From Lactonifactor longoviformis DSM 17459 (lineage in GTDB: Bacteria > Bacillota > Clostridia > Lachnospirales > Lachnospiraceae), in contig NZ_FQVI01000010.1 in the NCBI RefSeq assembly GCF_900129135.1, positions 62,001-126,000 of the forward strand: a DNA stretch of 64,000 bases. The letters are read 5' to 3'. Below the pieces are notes generated by a model. That model was given only the letters and a program-made list of their open reading frames with translations, had not been told where the DNA came from and did no database searches. Below are positions 1 to 8,384 of the stretch, piece after piece; position 1 is the first letter of the stretch, and every line of letters starts with the position of its first letter. The position numbers were made by a program, and so were the translations under genes.

Positions 1-10
1 GGGTGTTCAT
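1..10 (-). CDS. Start of a divergent gene, cut by the window edge
   Basis: On the minus strand an ATG lies at the first bases of the window, preceded at normal spacing by a good ribosome binding site (AAGGAAG). Only three codons (Met-Asn-Thr) are visible, so the product cannot be named. A gene divergent from a sugar transporter operon is often its regulator, but that is inference only. Confidence 0.4.
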
Positions 11-60
11 ATTGTCACTTCCTTAACAATACATTAAATTTGTATTACATATAAAACTAA

Positions 61-89
61 TTGCAATACAGTTTTAATGATTATATAAT
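61..89 (+). promoter_or_regulatory. Sigma-A type promoter of the sugar transporter operon
   Basis: TTGCAA and a perfect TATAAT are separated by 17 bases. The start of transcription would fall near 96, giving a leader of about 160 bases before the first gene. Several copies of TTGCAAT or its complement lie in and after the promoter and may be operator half-sites. Confidence 0.6.
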
Positions 90-259
90 GTGAATTGTAG
101 AAAGTCAACAATAAAAAAACAATATTGCACTTGAAATTGGAATTAATTTACAAATTTATTCGGAGAGGAGGAGCCTTTGCAATTGATATGCTGTGCAATA
201 TGTTGAAAGAGAAGGAAAATACTTAATTAAGATGAAAAATGTAAAGGGAGAGGAAAAAT

Positions 260-1339
260 ATGAAGAAAAGATGGATTTCTTTCGTTCTGACGGCGGTTAT
301 GGTTTCTGGGTTACTGATGGGATGCGGGGATAAAAAAGAGGATGCACCGGCGGAGAATACCGGGACAGAAGAAAAGGAAGCCGATGCCGGGAAGGAGAAA
401 AAGGAAGATGCTTCGTCAGAGGAGACATATGAAGTCGGCTACATCGTAAGTAATATGAGCCATGAATGGTATCAGAATATATGCTCCGGAGCGGAGAGAA
501 GGGCAGAGGAAAAGAAGGTAGAACTTTCTATCTCAGATGCAGCTATGGATTCCAGCAAACAGATTAGCTACGCGGAAAATTATATCAATCAGGGAGTGGA
601 TGCGCTGATTATTACCCCTGTGGATCCCGCGGCTCTGAATTCTGTGGTTGTTATGGCTGAAGAGGCTGGGATTCCCCTGATTGCAGAGTCCAGCAAGTTT
701 GACGGAATGACCAGTTTTGTAGGAATTACAGATTTTGATGCGGCAGAGCACATTGGTGAGTGGATGGCCCAATATGCCAAGGATAATAGCATAGAGATGA
801 ACATATTGATTGTCGGGCAGCCCATTTATGAAGCCTGCAGAGATCGTGTAGACGGATTTCTCTCAGGGTTGGATAAAGCAGGTGCGGCTTATACTGTGGC
901 ACAGGAGGTAGACGGCAACGGAACGAAAGAGGACTCTCTGGCGGTAGCTACGGATGCACTGACGGCCCACCCGGAGGTAAATGTAATATTCGGCATTAAT
1001 GATAACTCCTCCACAGGGGCCATGAACGCATATCTGGAACACGGTCTGGATGAGAGCGCACTCACAGTGCTTGGATTTGGGTTTGAGGGCAGTGTGGGAA
1101 GAGATGCTCTATTGTCCGGCTCTCCGTACAAGGCTGCAGTTGCTATGTTTCCTGATTATGTAGGGGCAGCTATAGTTGATGTGGCAAAGATGGCAGCCGC
1201 AAAAGAAGAGGTTCCCGAGGTTTATTCCATACCGACTACAGTAATAACAAAAGATAATTTTGCGGATTTTTATAAAGACAACGGTGACGGAACGTACACC
1301 ACAGAGTTTGCAGCTATTGATGCGCTGCTTCAGAAGTAA
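260..1339 (+). CDS. Sugar ABC transporter substrate-binding lipoprotein (RbsB-like)
   Basis: Solute-binding protein of the ribose/xylose type (periplasmic-binding fold I, Peripla_BP_4 family). A lipoprotein signal peptide is visible: basic MKKR start, hydrophobic core and lipobox LLMGC at about residue 22, then a low-complexity Glu/Lys/Asp/Ala linker to about residue 55. The mature domain begins EVGYIVSNMSHEW and carries INQGVDALIITPVD, typical of the family. The 359 residues fit the family. It is the first gene of an operon with permease and ATPase genes 13 and 15 bases apart, so its job is capture of a sugar or sugar-like ligand at the outer membrane face. The ligand is not readable. Start ATG follows AGGGAGAGG. 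Confidence 0.9.
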   Translation: MKKRWISFVLTAVMVSGLLMGCGDKKEDAPAENTGTEEKEADAGKEKKEDASSEETYEVGYIVSNMSHEWYQNICSGAERRAEEKKVELSISDAAMDSSKQISYAENYINQGVDALIITPVDPAALNSVVVMAEEAGIPLIAESSKFDGMTSFVGITDFDAAEHIGEWMAQYAKDNSIEMNILIVGQPIYEACRDRVDGFLSGLDKAGAAYTVAQEVDGNGTKEDSLAVATDALTAHPEVNVIFGINDNSSTGAMNAYLEHGLDESALTVLGFGFEGSVGRDALLSGSPYKAAVAMFPDYVGAAIVDVAKMAAAKEEVPEVYSIPTTVITKDNFADFYKDNGDGTYTTEFAAIDALLQK

Positions 1340-1352
1340 GGAGAGCTGACGT

Positions 1353-2351
1353 ATGAAAGAGAAGAAAAAGTTGTCGCACGTGTTTCAACATGAACAATTT
1401 ACGCTGATTCTAACATTATTGGCGCTTTGTATTCTCATGTCTCTGCTAAGTGATAAGTTTCTCACCAGCGGCAACATTATCAATGTGCTGCGGCAGGCCT
1501 CACAGATTGGAATCTGTGCCATCGGGATGACTATGGTAATCCTGCTGGGCGGAATCGACCTTTCGGTTGGTTCTGTCCAGGGCCTTGCAGGAGTCGCGGC
1601 TATTGTGGCTTTGAACCGGACAGACAGTGTGTGCATAGCGGTCCTTACCGGACTTGCAGTGGGGGCTGCCGTAGGGTTTATTAACAGTCTGATCATAACG
1701 AAGATGCACATTACTCCTCTTATTTGTACCCTGGGTACCATGTCTATTATTAGTGGCATGGCGCTCGTAACTACCAATGCCGTTTCTTTTCAGGCCACTA
1801 ACAAAACATATATGCAGATAGGGATTGGAAGGATCGGTGCCATTCCCATCCCGGTAATTATTTTACTTGTGCTGGTCATTATTTTCTATTTCATTCTTAA
1901 TCATACGGTTTACGGCCGCTACATCTATGCCATTGGAGGAAATCAGAGGTCTGCGGCTCTGGCCGGTATACCGGTGAATAAAATTATTATTATTACTTAT
2001 ACCATATCCGGTATGCTGACAGGCCTTGCGGCAGTGATCCTAAGTGCCAGAATGGCCTCAGGGCAGCCTACTGCAGGTACCGGATTTGAAATGACAGTCA
2101 TTGCGGCGGTAATCATAGGCGGTGTGAGCCTGTCCGGAGGACGGGGAAGCCTGGGAGGTGCTATGATTGGAGTGCTGACTCTGTATGTGCTGACGAACGG
2201 GATGGTGCTGATGGATGTCTCCTCCTTCTGGCAGGATATCATGCGGGGCGTGCTGATTATACTGGCGGTTTATATTGACGAGCGGCGGAAGATGCAGACA
2301 ACCAGGAAATTAACCCAGGCCAGATTTGCTGCAGAGACTGACAACAAATAA
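1353..2351 (+). CDS. Sugar ABC transporter permease (RbsC-like)
   Basis: Integral membrane permease of the BPD_transp_2 family (RbsC/XylH/MglC). About eight to ten hydrophobic segments are visible from residue 15 onward, with the family motifs GGIDLSVGSV near residue 65 and GGVSLSGGRGSLGGA near residue 250, the usual ATPase contact region. 332 residues is normal. It sits between the binding protein and the ATPase with short spacers, so the three form one transporter. Start ATG follows AAGGAG. Confidence 0.92.
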   Translation: MKEKKKLSHVFQHEQFTLILTLLALCILMSLLSDKFLTSGNIINVLRQASQIGICAIGMTMVILLGGIDLSVGSVQGLAGVAAIVALNRTDSVCIAVLTGLAVGAAVGFINSLIITKMHITPLICTLGTMSIISGMALVTTNAVSFQATNKTYMQIGIGRIGAIPIPVIILLVLVIIFYFILNHTVYGRYIYAIGGNQRSAALAGIPVNKIIIITYTISGMLTGLAAVILSARMASGQPTAGTGFEMTVIAAVIIGGVSLSGGRGSLGGAMIGVLTLYVLTNGMVLMDVSSFWQDIMRGVLIILAVYIDERRKMQTTRKLTQARFAAETDNK

Positions 2352-2366
2352 ACCAGGAGGTGCAGT

Positions 2367-3863
2367 ATGGAACAAAAACCATATATACAGCTGAATCATA
2401 TCCATAAAACCTTTCCTGGTGTGTATGCGCTGAGAGACGTTTCCCTTTCTGTTTATCCGGGGGAGGTACACGGACTGGTAGGAGAGAACGGGGCGGGAAA
2501 GTCAACTCTTATCAAAGTAATGGCCGGCTATCATACGGCAAACCAGGGAGAGTACCTCATCGAAGGGAAGCCGGCTCAGATTCACAGCCCAAACGATGCT
2601 ATACGGTCGGGGATTGCTGTGGTGTATCAGGAACTGAATGTGGTGGATAGTTTGAGTGTTGCAGAAAATATATATTTTGGACGTCTTCCAAGAACCGCAG
2701 CAGGCACTGTGAGATGGAAAAAGTTATATGAGGATACCAGGACTATCCTGGAGCGCCTTGGGCTGTCGATAGATCCCAAACGGAAGGTAGGATATCTGAG
2801 TATTGCCCAGAAACAGCTGGTAGAGATTGCCAGAAGCATATCTATGAACCCCAGAGTCATTATTATGGATGAGCCAACCTCTGCCCTGGCTCCCACGGAG
2901 ATAGAAATTATACTGCATATTGTAAAAAAACTGAAGGAACAAAAGGTAGGCATTCTTTACATTTCTCACAAGCTGGATGAGGTTTTGGAAATTTGCGACC
3001 GGATTACTGTTCTGAGGGATGGGGAATTTATTCAGTGCTTGGAGGACAGTCAGTCTACGGAGGACAGGCTGATTAACCTTATGGTAGGACGAAAGCTGGA
3101 CGAAATGTTCCGCAGATCAAATTGTGCAGAAGAGGAAATCGCTCTTAAGGTGGAGGGATTAACCTCAGAAAAGGTAAAGGATATTGACTTTTACGTGAAA
3201 AGAGGCGAGATTGTGGGATTCAGCGGCCTGATGGGAGCGGGAAGAACGGAACTGGCAAAGGCTGTCTATGGGGAGGATCCCCGCCTGAAGGGTACTGTAG
3301 AGATTTACGGAAAACCTGTTGGAAAAAATTCTAAAGAAAAGTCGGTAAAAATGGGAATGGGATTTATACCGGAGGACCGAAAGGACGAGGGAATCTTTCC
3401 CAATCTTGGCATAAAGAAGAACACAACCATTTCTTCTATGGAAGGGTGCTCTGTAAAAGGTGTCATCAAAGGTGCCAGAGAAAGAGAAATTACGGATCGC
3501 ATGATTGAAGAGCTTCGGATAAAGACACCTGACCGGGAACAGCTGATCGTGAATCTGTCAGGAGGAAATCAACAGAAGGTATTGATTGCCAGATGGCTGG
3601 CCAAAAAGAACCTGAAGGTATTAATTGTGGATGAGCCGACCAGAGGGATTGACGTCGGAGCAAAAGCGGAGATCTACGGACTGCTGGATTCACTGGCCAG
3701 AAGCGGGCTTGCAGTTGTGGTAATGTCCTCGGAAATGCAGGAGATATTGGGCGTTTGTGACCGGATTTATGTCATGCGGGGAGGGCGGATAGTAGGGGAA
3801 TATACCGCAGAGGAGGCAACACAGGAGAAACTGCTTTCCAGTGCCATCCAGGCAAGGACATAA
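2367..3863 (+). CDS. Sugar ABC transporter ATP-binding protein, two nucleotide-binding domains (RbsA-like)
   Basis: Tandem ABC ATPase of the ribose/galactose class, 498 residues. The first domain has a complete Walker A (GENGAGKST, near residue 40) and Walker B (VIIMDEPTSA); the second has the family-typical degenerate Walker A (GLMGAGRTEL), a signature LSGGNQQK and Walker B (VLIVDEPTRGIDVG). This asymmetry is known for RbsA and is not damage. It powers the permease encoded immediately upstream. The next 150 bases hold a decayed gene before the following intact one. Confidence 0.93.
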   Translation: MEQKPYIQLNHIHKTFPGVYALRDVSLSVYPGEVHGLVGENGAGKSTLIKVMAGYHTANQGEYLIEGKPAQIHSPNDAIRSGIAVVYQELNVVDSLSVAENIYFGRLPRTAAGTVRWKKLYEDTRTILERLGLSIDPKRKVGYLSIAQKQLVEIARSISMNPRVIIMDEPTSALAPTEIEIILHIVKKLKEQKVGILYISHKLDEVLEICDRITVLRDGEFIQCLEDSQSTEDRLINLMVGRKLDEMFRRSNCAEEEIALKVEGLTSEKVKDIDFYVKRGEIVGFSGLMGAGRTELAKAVYGEDPRLKGTVEIYGKPVGKNSKEKSVKMGMGFIPEDRKDEGIFPNLGIKKNTTISSMEGCSVKGVIKGAREREITDRMIEELRIKTPDREQLIVNLSGGNQQKVLIARWLAKKNLKVLIVDEPTRGIDVGAKAEIYGLLDSLARSGLAVVVMSSEMQEILGVCDRIYVMRGGRIVGEYTAEEATQEKLLSSAIQART

Positions 3864-3876
3864 AAGGAGAGTGTCT

Positions 3877-3998
3877 ATGAATGGAAGAGAACAATTTTTA
3901 ACTGTTATGGCTCACAGGCAGCAGACAGAATTTTTATAATGATAGAGACGGTGAAGCAGTATAGAAAATATTCATTACACTTACCTGAAGTGGAGTAA
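3877..3998 (+). pseudogene. Remnant of an internally deleted uroporphyrinogen-decarboxylase-family gene
   Basis: After a good AAAGGAG site an ATG opens a 20-codon frame (MNGREQFLTVMAHRQQ...) that closely resembles the N-terminus of URO-D-family methyltransferase-like proteins, then stops. From 3939 a different frame reads IETVKQYRKYSLHLPEVE and stops at 3998, resembling the C-terminal end (VEAVRKYG...) of the same family, as in the neighbour that ends AMVEAVRKYGSREY. The simplest reading is a gene that lost its middle (roughly 1 kb) and kept both ends in different frames. The call rests on short matches, so it is an inference. Confidence 0.55.
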
Positions 3999-4010
3999 AG
4001 GAGCAGGAGT

Positions 4011-5171
4011 ATGACAGCGAGAGAAAGAATTTTAGGAATGCTTAAGGGAGAGAAAATAGACCGAATTCCATGGTGCGGAGATCTGGCTTATTGGATCGAC
4101 TATTTAAATGATGAAAAAATTATGCCTGAGAAATATCTGAGAGACCAGTCACTGGAAGAACGGGAGATATTAAGCCAGGGGCTTGCGGCTCCGTTTCACG
4201 GCAAAGGCCTGATGGAACTGCACCGGGATCTCAATGTGGGGTTTTATCTCCAGGGATATTTTCCCTTTGACACAGTATACGACGGAGTGGAAGTTGTGAC
4301 AGAGCTTAAGGGGACAACCAGAACAACCACGGTTAAGACCCCGTACGGAGATATGCAGGAGGTATGGGAATATGTGTTTACCACTCACAGCTGGGGTCCC
4401 AGGATTCATATGGTAAAGGACGAAGAGGATCTGAAAAAAGTAAGATATCTTTATGAGCATACGTTCTATGAACCCAACTATAAGCTGGCCGAGGAAAGGA
4501 CACAGATCGTAGGGGAACAGGGGGTTGTGCTGGTTTATATGCCGAAATGCCCTATTATGGAGATGATTGCCCTTCGGGCGGGAATAGAATCTGTAACTTA
4601 TATGATTATGGATGCCGAGGAGGAGTGGGAAGAAACCATAGCAGTTATGGAAAAAAAGCATGGGGAGGCCTGTGAGATTGCGTTGAAAGCGCCTTGTGAA
4701 TGCATTATGATCCCTGATAATCTTTCTTCCGGTTCCATTGGCAGGAATCTATATCGGAAATATGCATTTGATTATTCAAGAAAATGGACCGATCGAATCC
4801 GGAAGGCTGGAAAGTACTCCTTCGTTCACCTGGACGGCACTGTAAATCCTCTGCTTACAGAAGTCTGTGAGGCCGGCTTTGATGTTGTGGAGGGACTGAC
4901 CCCCTATCCGGTGGGAGATATGAAGTATTCCCAGATGCGGGATATTGCCAATGAAAAGGCAATTCTGTGGGGCGGAATCCCGGGTGGATTTTTTACTCCG
5001 GATTACAGCGATGAGGCATTTGACCAATTTGTCATTCCGCTTATTGAAGAGATGTGCCGTGACGGCAGAAGTGTTCTGGCTGTGGGCGATCAGGTCGTAC
5101 CAGGTGCATCTTTTGAACGGATTCGCAGAGTAAATGAACTTGCGGAGAAATATGGATATTATGAAAAATAG
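4011..5171 (+). CDS. Uroporphyrinogen decarboxylase family protein, probable methyltransferase relative without the zinc cysteines
   Basis: The start (MTARERILGMLKGEKIDRIPW) and the 386-residue length match the URO-D/MtaA-like family, a TIM-barrel family that includes heme enzymes and corrinoid methyltransferases. Where methyltransferase members carry H-x-C and a later C for zinc, this protein has FVHLDG (H-x-D) and AVGDQVVPGA (D in place of C). It may therefore have a different metal site or a different reaction. It is the first intact gene after the sugar transporter and is followed 21 bases later by a paralogue. True heme synthesis is unlikely in this context. Start ATG follows AAGGAGCAGG. 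Confidence 0.8.
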   Translation: MTARERILGMLKGEKIDRIPWCGDLAYWIDYLNDEKIMPEKYLRDQSLEEREILSQGLAAPFHGKGLMELHRDLNVGFYLQGYFPFDTVYDGVEVVTELKGTTRTTTVKTPYGDMQEVWEYVFTTHSWGPRIHMVKDEEDLKKVRYLYEHTFYEPNYKLAEERTQIVGEQGVVLVYMPKCPIMEMIALRAGIESVTYMIMDAEEEWEETIAVMEKKHGEACEIALKAPCECIMIPDNLSSGSIGRNLYRKYAFDYSRKWTDRIRKAGKYSFVHLDGTVNPLLTEVCEAGFDVVEGLTPYPVGDMKYSQMRDIANEKAILWGGIPGGFFTPDYSDEAFDQFVIPLIEEMCRDGRSVLAVGDQVVPGASFERIRRVNELAEKYGYYEK

Positions 5172-5192
5172 AAGAAAGGCAGGATATATGCT

Positions 5193-6251
5193 ATGAATTC
5201 TCTACAACGGATCCAAGCGGTTCTGAGAGGAGAGATTCCGGATCGATTGCCGGTGCTTCCTCAGAGCTTTATGTTTGCTGCCCAAATGGATGGATATTCC
5301 ATAGGGCAGATCAACAGAAAGCCGGATATTATGGCAAAATGCCATCTGAACAGCCGGGAGAGATTCGGATATGACGGTTGCATAATTGATGTGGACGACG
5401 CCTCACTGGCAGAGGCATGCGGGGCCAGTGTGGTATACAGAGAGGATAATGTTGCAGTAGTCAAGGACAGCGAACCTGTGCTCAGAGACCTCAGGGAAAT
5501 AGACGGCCTTTCTCTACCGGATCCTCTTCGGGACGGCAGGCTTCCGGAATGGCTGGAGGTGACAGAACGCATTGCTGAAAAGGCAGGGGATGAATGCTTT
5601 ATTATTGGGAGAGCAGATCAGGGACCTTTTAATCTTCTGTGCCTGCTTCGTGGTGCCCAGCAGTTTATGGAAGATTTAATTACAGAGGATGAGGAAGTGA
5701 TACTGCATGCGCTGGCCTGGACAACAAAGGCTCATGTGAGATTTGCAAAGGCGCAGCTGGAAGCCGGAGCCCATGCTGCAAGTATGGGAGATGCATATGC
5801 CAGTCCAAATCTAATCTCTCCCATTGCCTACCGTAAGTTTGCATCTCCCTGGGAGAAAATGGCAGTCGATGAGGTACAGTCAAGGGAGCATCCCTATGCC
5901 ATCCATATCTGCGGAGATACCACGGGTATTATAAAAGAAATGGGGGATACGGGAGCCCGTATCCTGGAGGTTGACTGGAAAGTGGACATGGGGAAAGCGC
6001 GTGCTTTGGTTCCGGAAAATACAGTGCTCATGGGGAATATCAATCCCAGTGATCCTATGTATCTGGGGACACCGGTCCAGGTAGAGGCACAGGTGAAAAA
6101 GATTATTGAGGCTACCCGGGGCAGAGGGATTATTGTAAGCTCAGGCTGTGCACTGGGAGCGAATACAAAACCCGAGAACGTGACGGCGATGGTTGAAGCA
6201 GTGAGAAAATATGGGAGCAGAGAATATCTGGAGATTTTACAGACTGAATAA
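5193..6251 (+). CDS. Uroporphyrinogen decarboxylase family protein with MtaA-type zinc motif (methyltransferase-like)
   Basis: 352 residues beginning MNSLQRIQAVLRGEIPDRLP, the usual N-terminus of this family. AIHICGD near residue 232 and SSGCALG near residue 319 give the H-x-C...C pattern that binds zinc in methylcobamide:CoM methyltransferases such as MtaA. The likely chemistry is methyl transfer to or from a corrinoid, or related C1 chemistry on a compound brought in by the upstream transporter. No corrinoid protein gene is visible nearby, so the partner is unknown. It is co-directional with its paralogue and the cupin-like gene that follows. Confidence 0.82.
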   Translation: MNSLQRIQAVLRGEIPDRLPVLPQSFMFAAQMDGYSIGQINRKPDIMAKCHLNSRERFGYDGCIIDVDDASLAEACGASVVYREDNVAVVKDSEPVLRDLREIDGLSLPDPLRDGRLPEWLEVTERIAEKAGDECFIIGRADQGPFNLLCLLRGAQQFMEDLITEDEEVILHALAWTTKAHVRFAKAQLEAGAHAASMGDAYASPNLISPIAYRKFASPWEKMAVDEVQSREHPYAIHICGDTTGIIKEMGDTGARILEVDWKVDMGKARALVPENTVLMGNINPSDPMYLGTPVQVEAQVKKIIEATRGRGIIVSSGCALGANTKPENVTAMVEAVRKYGSREYLEILQTE

Positions 6252-6275
6252 ACATACTGTCAGAAAGGATGCAGA

Positions 6276-6680
6276 ATGAGATTAGAACCATTGTATCATG
6301 AGGGGTATGGATACAAACCCCTGGTACTCACGGAGAACTGGCAGCTGGCACAGCTTAATTATACCCCCGAACAGGAACCGGAAGCGTTAGAAAAGCTGGA
6401 TCAGCACGATTTTACAGATGAGACTTTTACACTTGTAAGGGGAAGAGCATTTTTGATTATCTATGACAGTGCTGCCCATGAGAGCGGCTTAATACCTCTG
6501 AGAGAGGGAATTACTTATAATGTGCCTGCCATGATGTGGCATAATATTGCTATGGAGCGGGGGAGCTGCGTGTTGATAACCGAAGGGCGCGATGCCCACC
6601 TGAAGGGCTTTTCCCAGATTCCTATCCCGGAGAACTTAAAAGAGGAAATCCTGGCATTTCGGGACTGCAGCTGGATATAG
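6276..6680 (+). CDS. Small cupin-like protein
   Basis: A 134-residue cytoplasmic protein with beta-rich cupin-like sequence: DETFTLVRGRAFLIIYD, then LREGITYNVPAMMWHNIAMERGS, which resembles the second cupin motif (PxxxxH). Such small cupins bind metal or sugar-like ligands or act as epimerases or isomerases; the reaction cannot be read. It is the last gene of the transporter and URO-D operon and is followed directly by a terminator. Start ATG is preceded by AGAAAGGATG at short spacing. Confidence 0.6.
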   Translation: MRLEPLYHEGYGYKPLVLTENWQLAQLNYTPEQEPEALEKLDQHDFTDETFTLVRGRAFLIIYDSAAHESGLIPLREGITYNVPAMMWHNIAMERGSCVLITEGRDAHLKGFSQIPIPENLKEEILAFRDCSWI

Positions 6681-6682
6681 AA

Positions 6683-6717
6683 AACAGAGGATTAGACATT
6701 ATGCCTAATCCTCTGTT
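6683..6717. terminator. Bidirectional terminator between convergent genes
   Basis: A perfect 13-bp inverted repeat (AACAGAGGATTAG and its complement) with a 9-base loop lies between the end of the cupin-like gene and the end of the minus-strand ferredoxin gene. T-rich flanks are short, so efficiency is uncertain. Confidence 0.65.
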
Positions 6718-6734
6718 GTGTTAGTTAAAATATA

Positions 6735-6926
<192 letters not shown>

Positions 6927-7127
6927 TCATTTTCGTTAAAACTTAGATTAGTTTCTAGAGTCATTTTAAACTATTTAGTATTAGAATACAAGTATAAATT
7001 TCTAAACAATTGGTAAAGGAAATCCATGGAAACCGTAAAGAAAACGGGATGTTGCCAAAAGTGGTTGAATATCATCTAAAATGGTATTATAATGATAGGA
7101 CAAAACCAATGAAGGAGGAAATGACCA

Positions 7128-7328
7128 ATGCAGATCACAAAAGAAATGACAATTGGACAGCTGATCCAGCTTGATGAAAATATTGTTCCGATTCTTATGA
7201 GAGCAGGAATGCACTGTATCGGATGCCCGTCCGCACAGGGAGAATCTCTGGCAGAGGCTGCCATGGTACACGGCATTGACGCAGACACATTAGAGAGTCA
7301 GATCAATGATTTTTTGGCAAACAAATAA
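7128..7328 (+). CDS. DUF1858 domain protein (hybrid-cluster-protein-associated redox disulfide type)
   Basis: A 66-residue protein containing the short helical DUF1858 domain, with the paired cysteines HCIGCPSA near residues 25-29. Homologues are often encoded next to hybrid cluster protein or fused to redox enzymes, and the C-x2-C pair is thought to act as a redox disulfide. Here it stands alone, with its own ribosome binding site (AAGGAGG) and a strong terminator. Function in this organism is unproven. Confidence 0.8.
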   Translation: MQITKEMTIGQLIQLDENIVPILMRAGMHCIGCPSAQGESLAEAAMVHGIDADTLESQINDFLANK

Positions 7329-7349
7329 ATTTATAAAAAGCTGATTTTT

Positions 7350-7379
7350 AAGGCCGGGAGATGTTCCCGGCCTTATTTT
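7350..7379 (+). terminator. Rho-independent terminator of the DUF1858 gene
   Basis: A perfect 10-bp stem (AAGGCCGGGA with its complement, 5-base loop) is followed by TATTTTT. Confidence 0.9.
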
Positions 7380-7409
7380 TGCGGAAGGCTGCCGGTATAT
7401 GCCAAAACA

Positions 7410-7436
7410 GGGCCGCAGAGGAAAGCTCTGCGGCCC
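7410..7436 (-). terminator. Terminator of the MecA-like gene
   Basis: A perfect 11-bp GC-rich stem (GGGCCGCAGAG with its complement) with a 5-base loop, just after the minus-strand stop codon. The run that follows on the minus strand is TGTTTTGG, so the U-tract is short. Confidence 0.65.
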
Positions 7437-7445
7437 TTAGATATT

Positions 7446-8183
7446 TTACAAATGATAAAGTTTTTGGAGTGCATCTCTGGAAAGGATACAATCTCCGTGT
7501 TCCACCAGGTATGCCTCGCCTCCGGATGTAAAAGACCTGCCCCTTCCATACTCCGACAGAATATTGCATATCTTATTGAATTCTTCCGGCGAGTGGCCGG
7601 ACTGATGGATAATCAGAACATAATTCCCGGTACGCTGATCCTGATAGAGTGAATTATCTCCTTTGTAGAAATGATTCAGACCATGGGAGGCGGCTATTAC
7701 CAGATCAATGTTGGAGAACTGATATTCCCTTACCAGATTAATGGGTACTTCAGGGGTAACCTTAGCATCGGATTTGGAGGATTTCTTTTTATTCAGTGCT
7801 TTGGATTTAGCTTCATAAATCTTCTGGAAGATATCCAGGATATCGTCCGCACCTTCAAATTCTACAGGACTTTCTTCCGAACCTCCATTCTCTAAAAATG
7901 GGGCAAATTTGGAAAATCTGGTATCCAGTTCCTCCGGATCTTCTACTTTTGTTATGATTAAAATAATGCTGTCAGGTGTAACAGGTATTGCTTCTATCAT
8001 CAGAGGGATGTTGTCAGCCTCAAAACCAAATTCGAAATTAGCCTGCTGCATCATATCACGAAACAGAGTCTTTGCTTTTTCTGTCCCATAGGCCAGTTCA
8101 CTCAAATGAATCTGACGGTCTTCCAGGTCAGCCTGGGTAAGTGTGCAGCGAATCTGGTTATCGTTGATTTTTTCTATCTTCAT
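7446..8183 (-). CDS. mecA: MecA-family adaptor protein
   Basis: MecA proteins are adaptors that hand substrates such as competence or sporulation factors to the ClpC AAA+ protease. The N-terminal domain MKIEKINDNQIRCTLTQADL is characteristic, followed by an acidic, lysine-rich linker (about residues 110-130) and a C-terminal MecA domain. 245 residues is typical. The minus-strand frame extends three codons further to a GTG, but that codon touches the ribosome binding site AGGA, while the ATG at 8183 is about ten bases from it, so the ATG is preferred. The gene has its own promoter and terminator. Confidence 0.85.
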   Translation of the reverse strand: MKIEKINDNQIRCTLTQADLEDRQIHLSELAYGTEKAKTLFRDMMQQANFEFGFEADNIPLMIEAIPVTPDSIILIITKVEDPEELDTRFSKFAPFLENGGSEESPVEFEGADDILDIFQKIYEAKSKALNKKKSSKSDAKVTPEVPINLVREYQFSNIDLVIAASHGLNHFYKGDNSLYQDQRTGNYVLIIHQSGHSPEEFNKICNILSEYGRGRSFTSGGEAYLVEHGDCILSRDALQKLYHL

Positions 8184-8247
8184 TATAATCACATCCTATC
8201 TATTAATCTATGTTAAAAACCGTAAAAAGTTCTGGTCTTCCTTTTAT

Positions 8248-8277
8248 ATTATATACTACCAAGTGTGTTTATGTAAA
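8248..8277 (-). promoter_or_regulatory. Promoter of the MecA-like gene
   Basis: On the minus strand TTTACA and a perfect TATAAT are separated by 18 bases. The -10 box ends 65 bases upstream of the start codon. Confidence 0.65.
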
Positions 8278-8384
8278 GAATTTTGGAGAGTTTTCGTAAA
8301 AATGGAAAATTGGGATTTAGGAGTGTAGCGCTTGGACTTCAGCTTAAAGTGATTCAAGTCGGAGTGTATGTGGTGGCGGGGGAC

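Noticed and set aside
4170-4661. 163-codon minus-strand frame opposite the first URO-D-like gene
   Set aside because: Antisense shadow with no start signal or recognisable domain.
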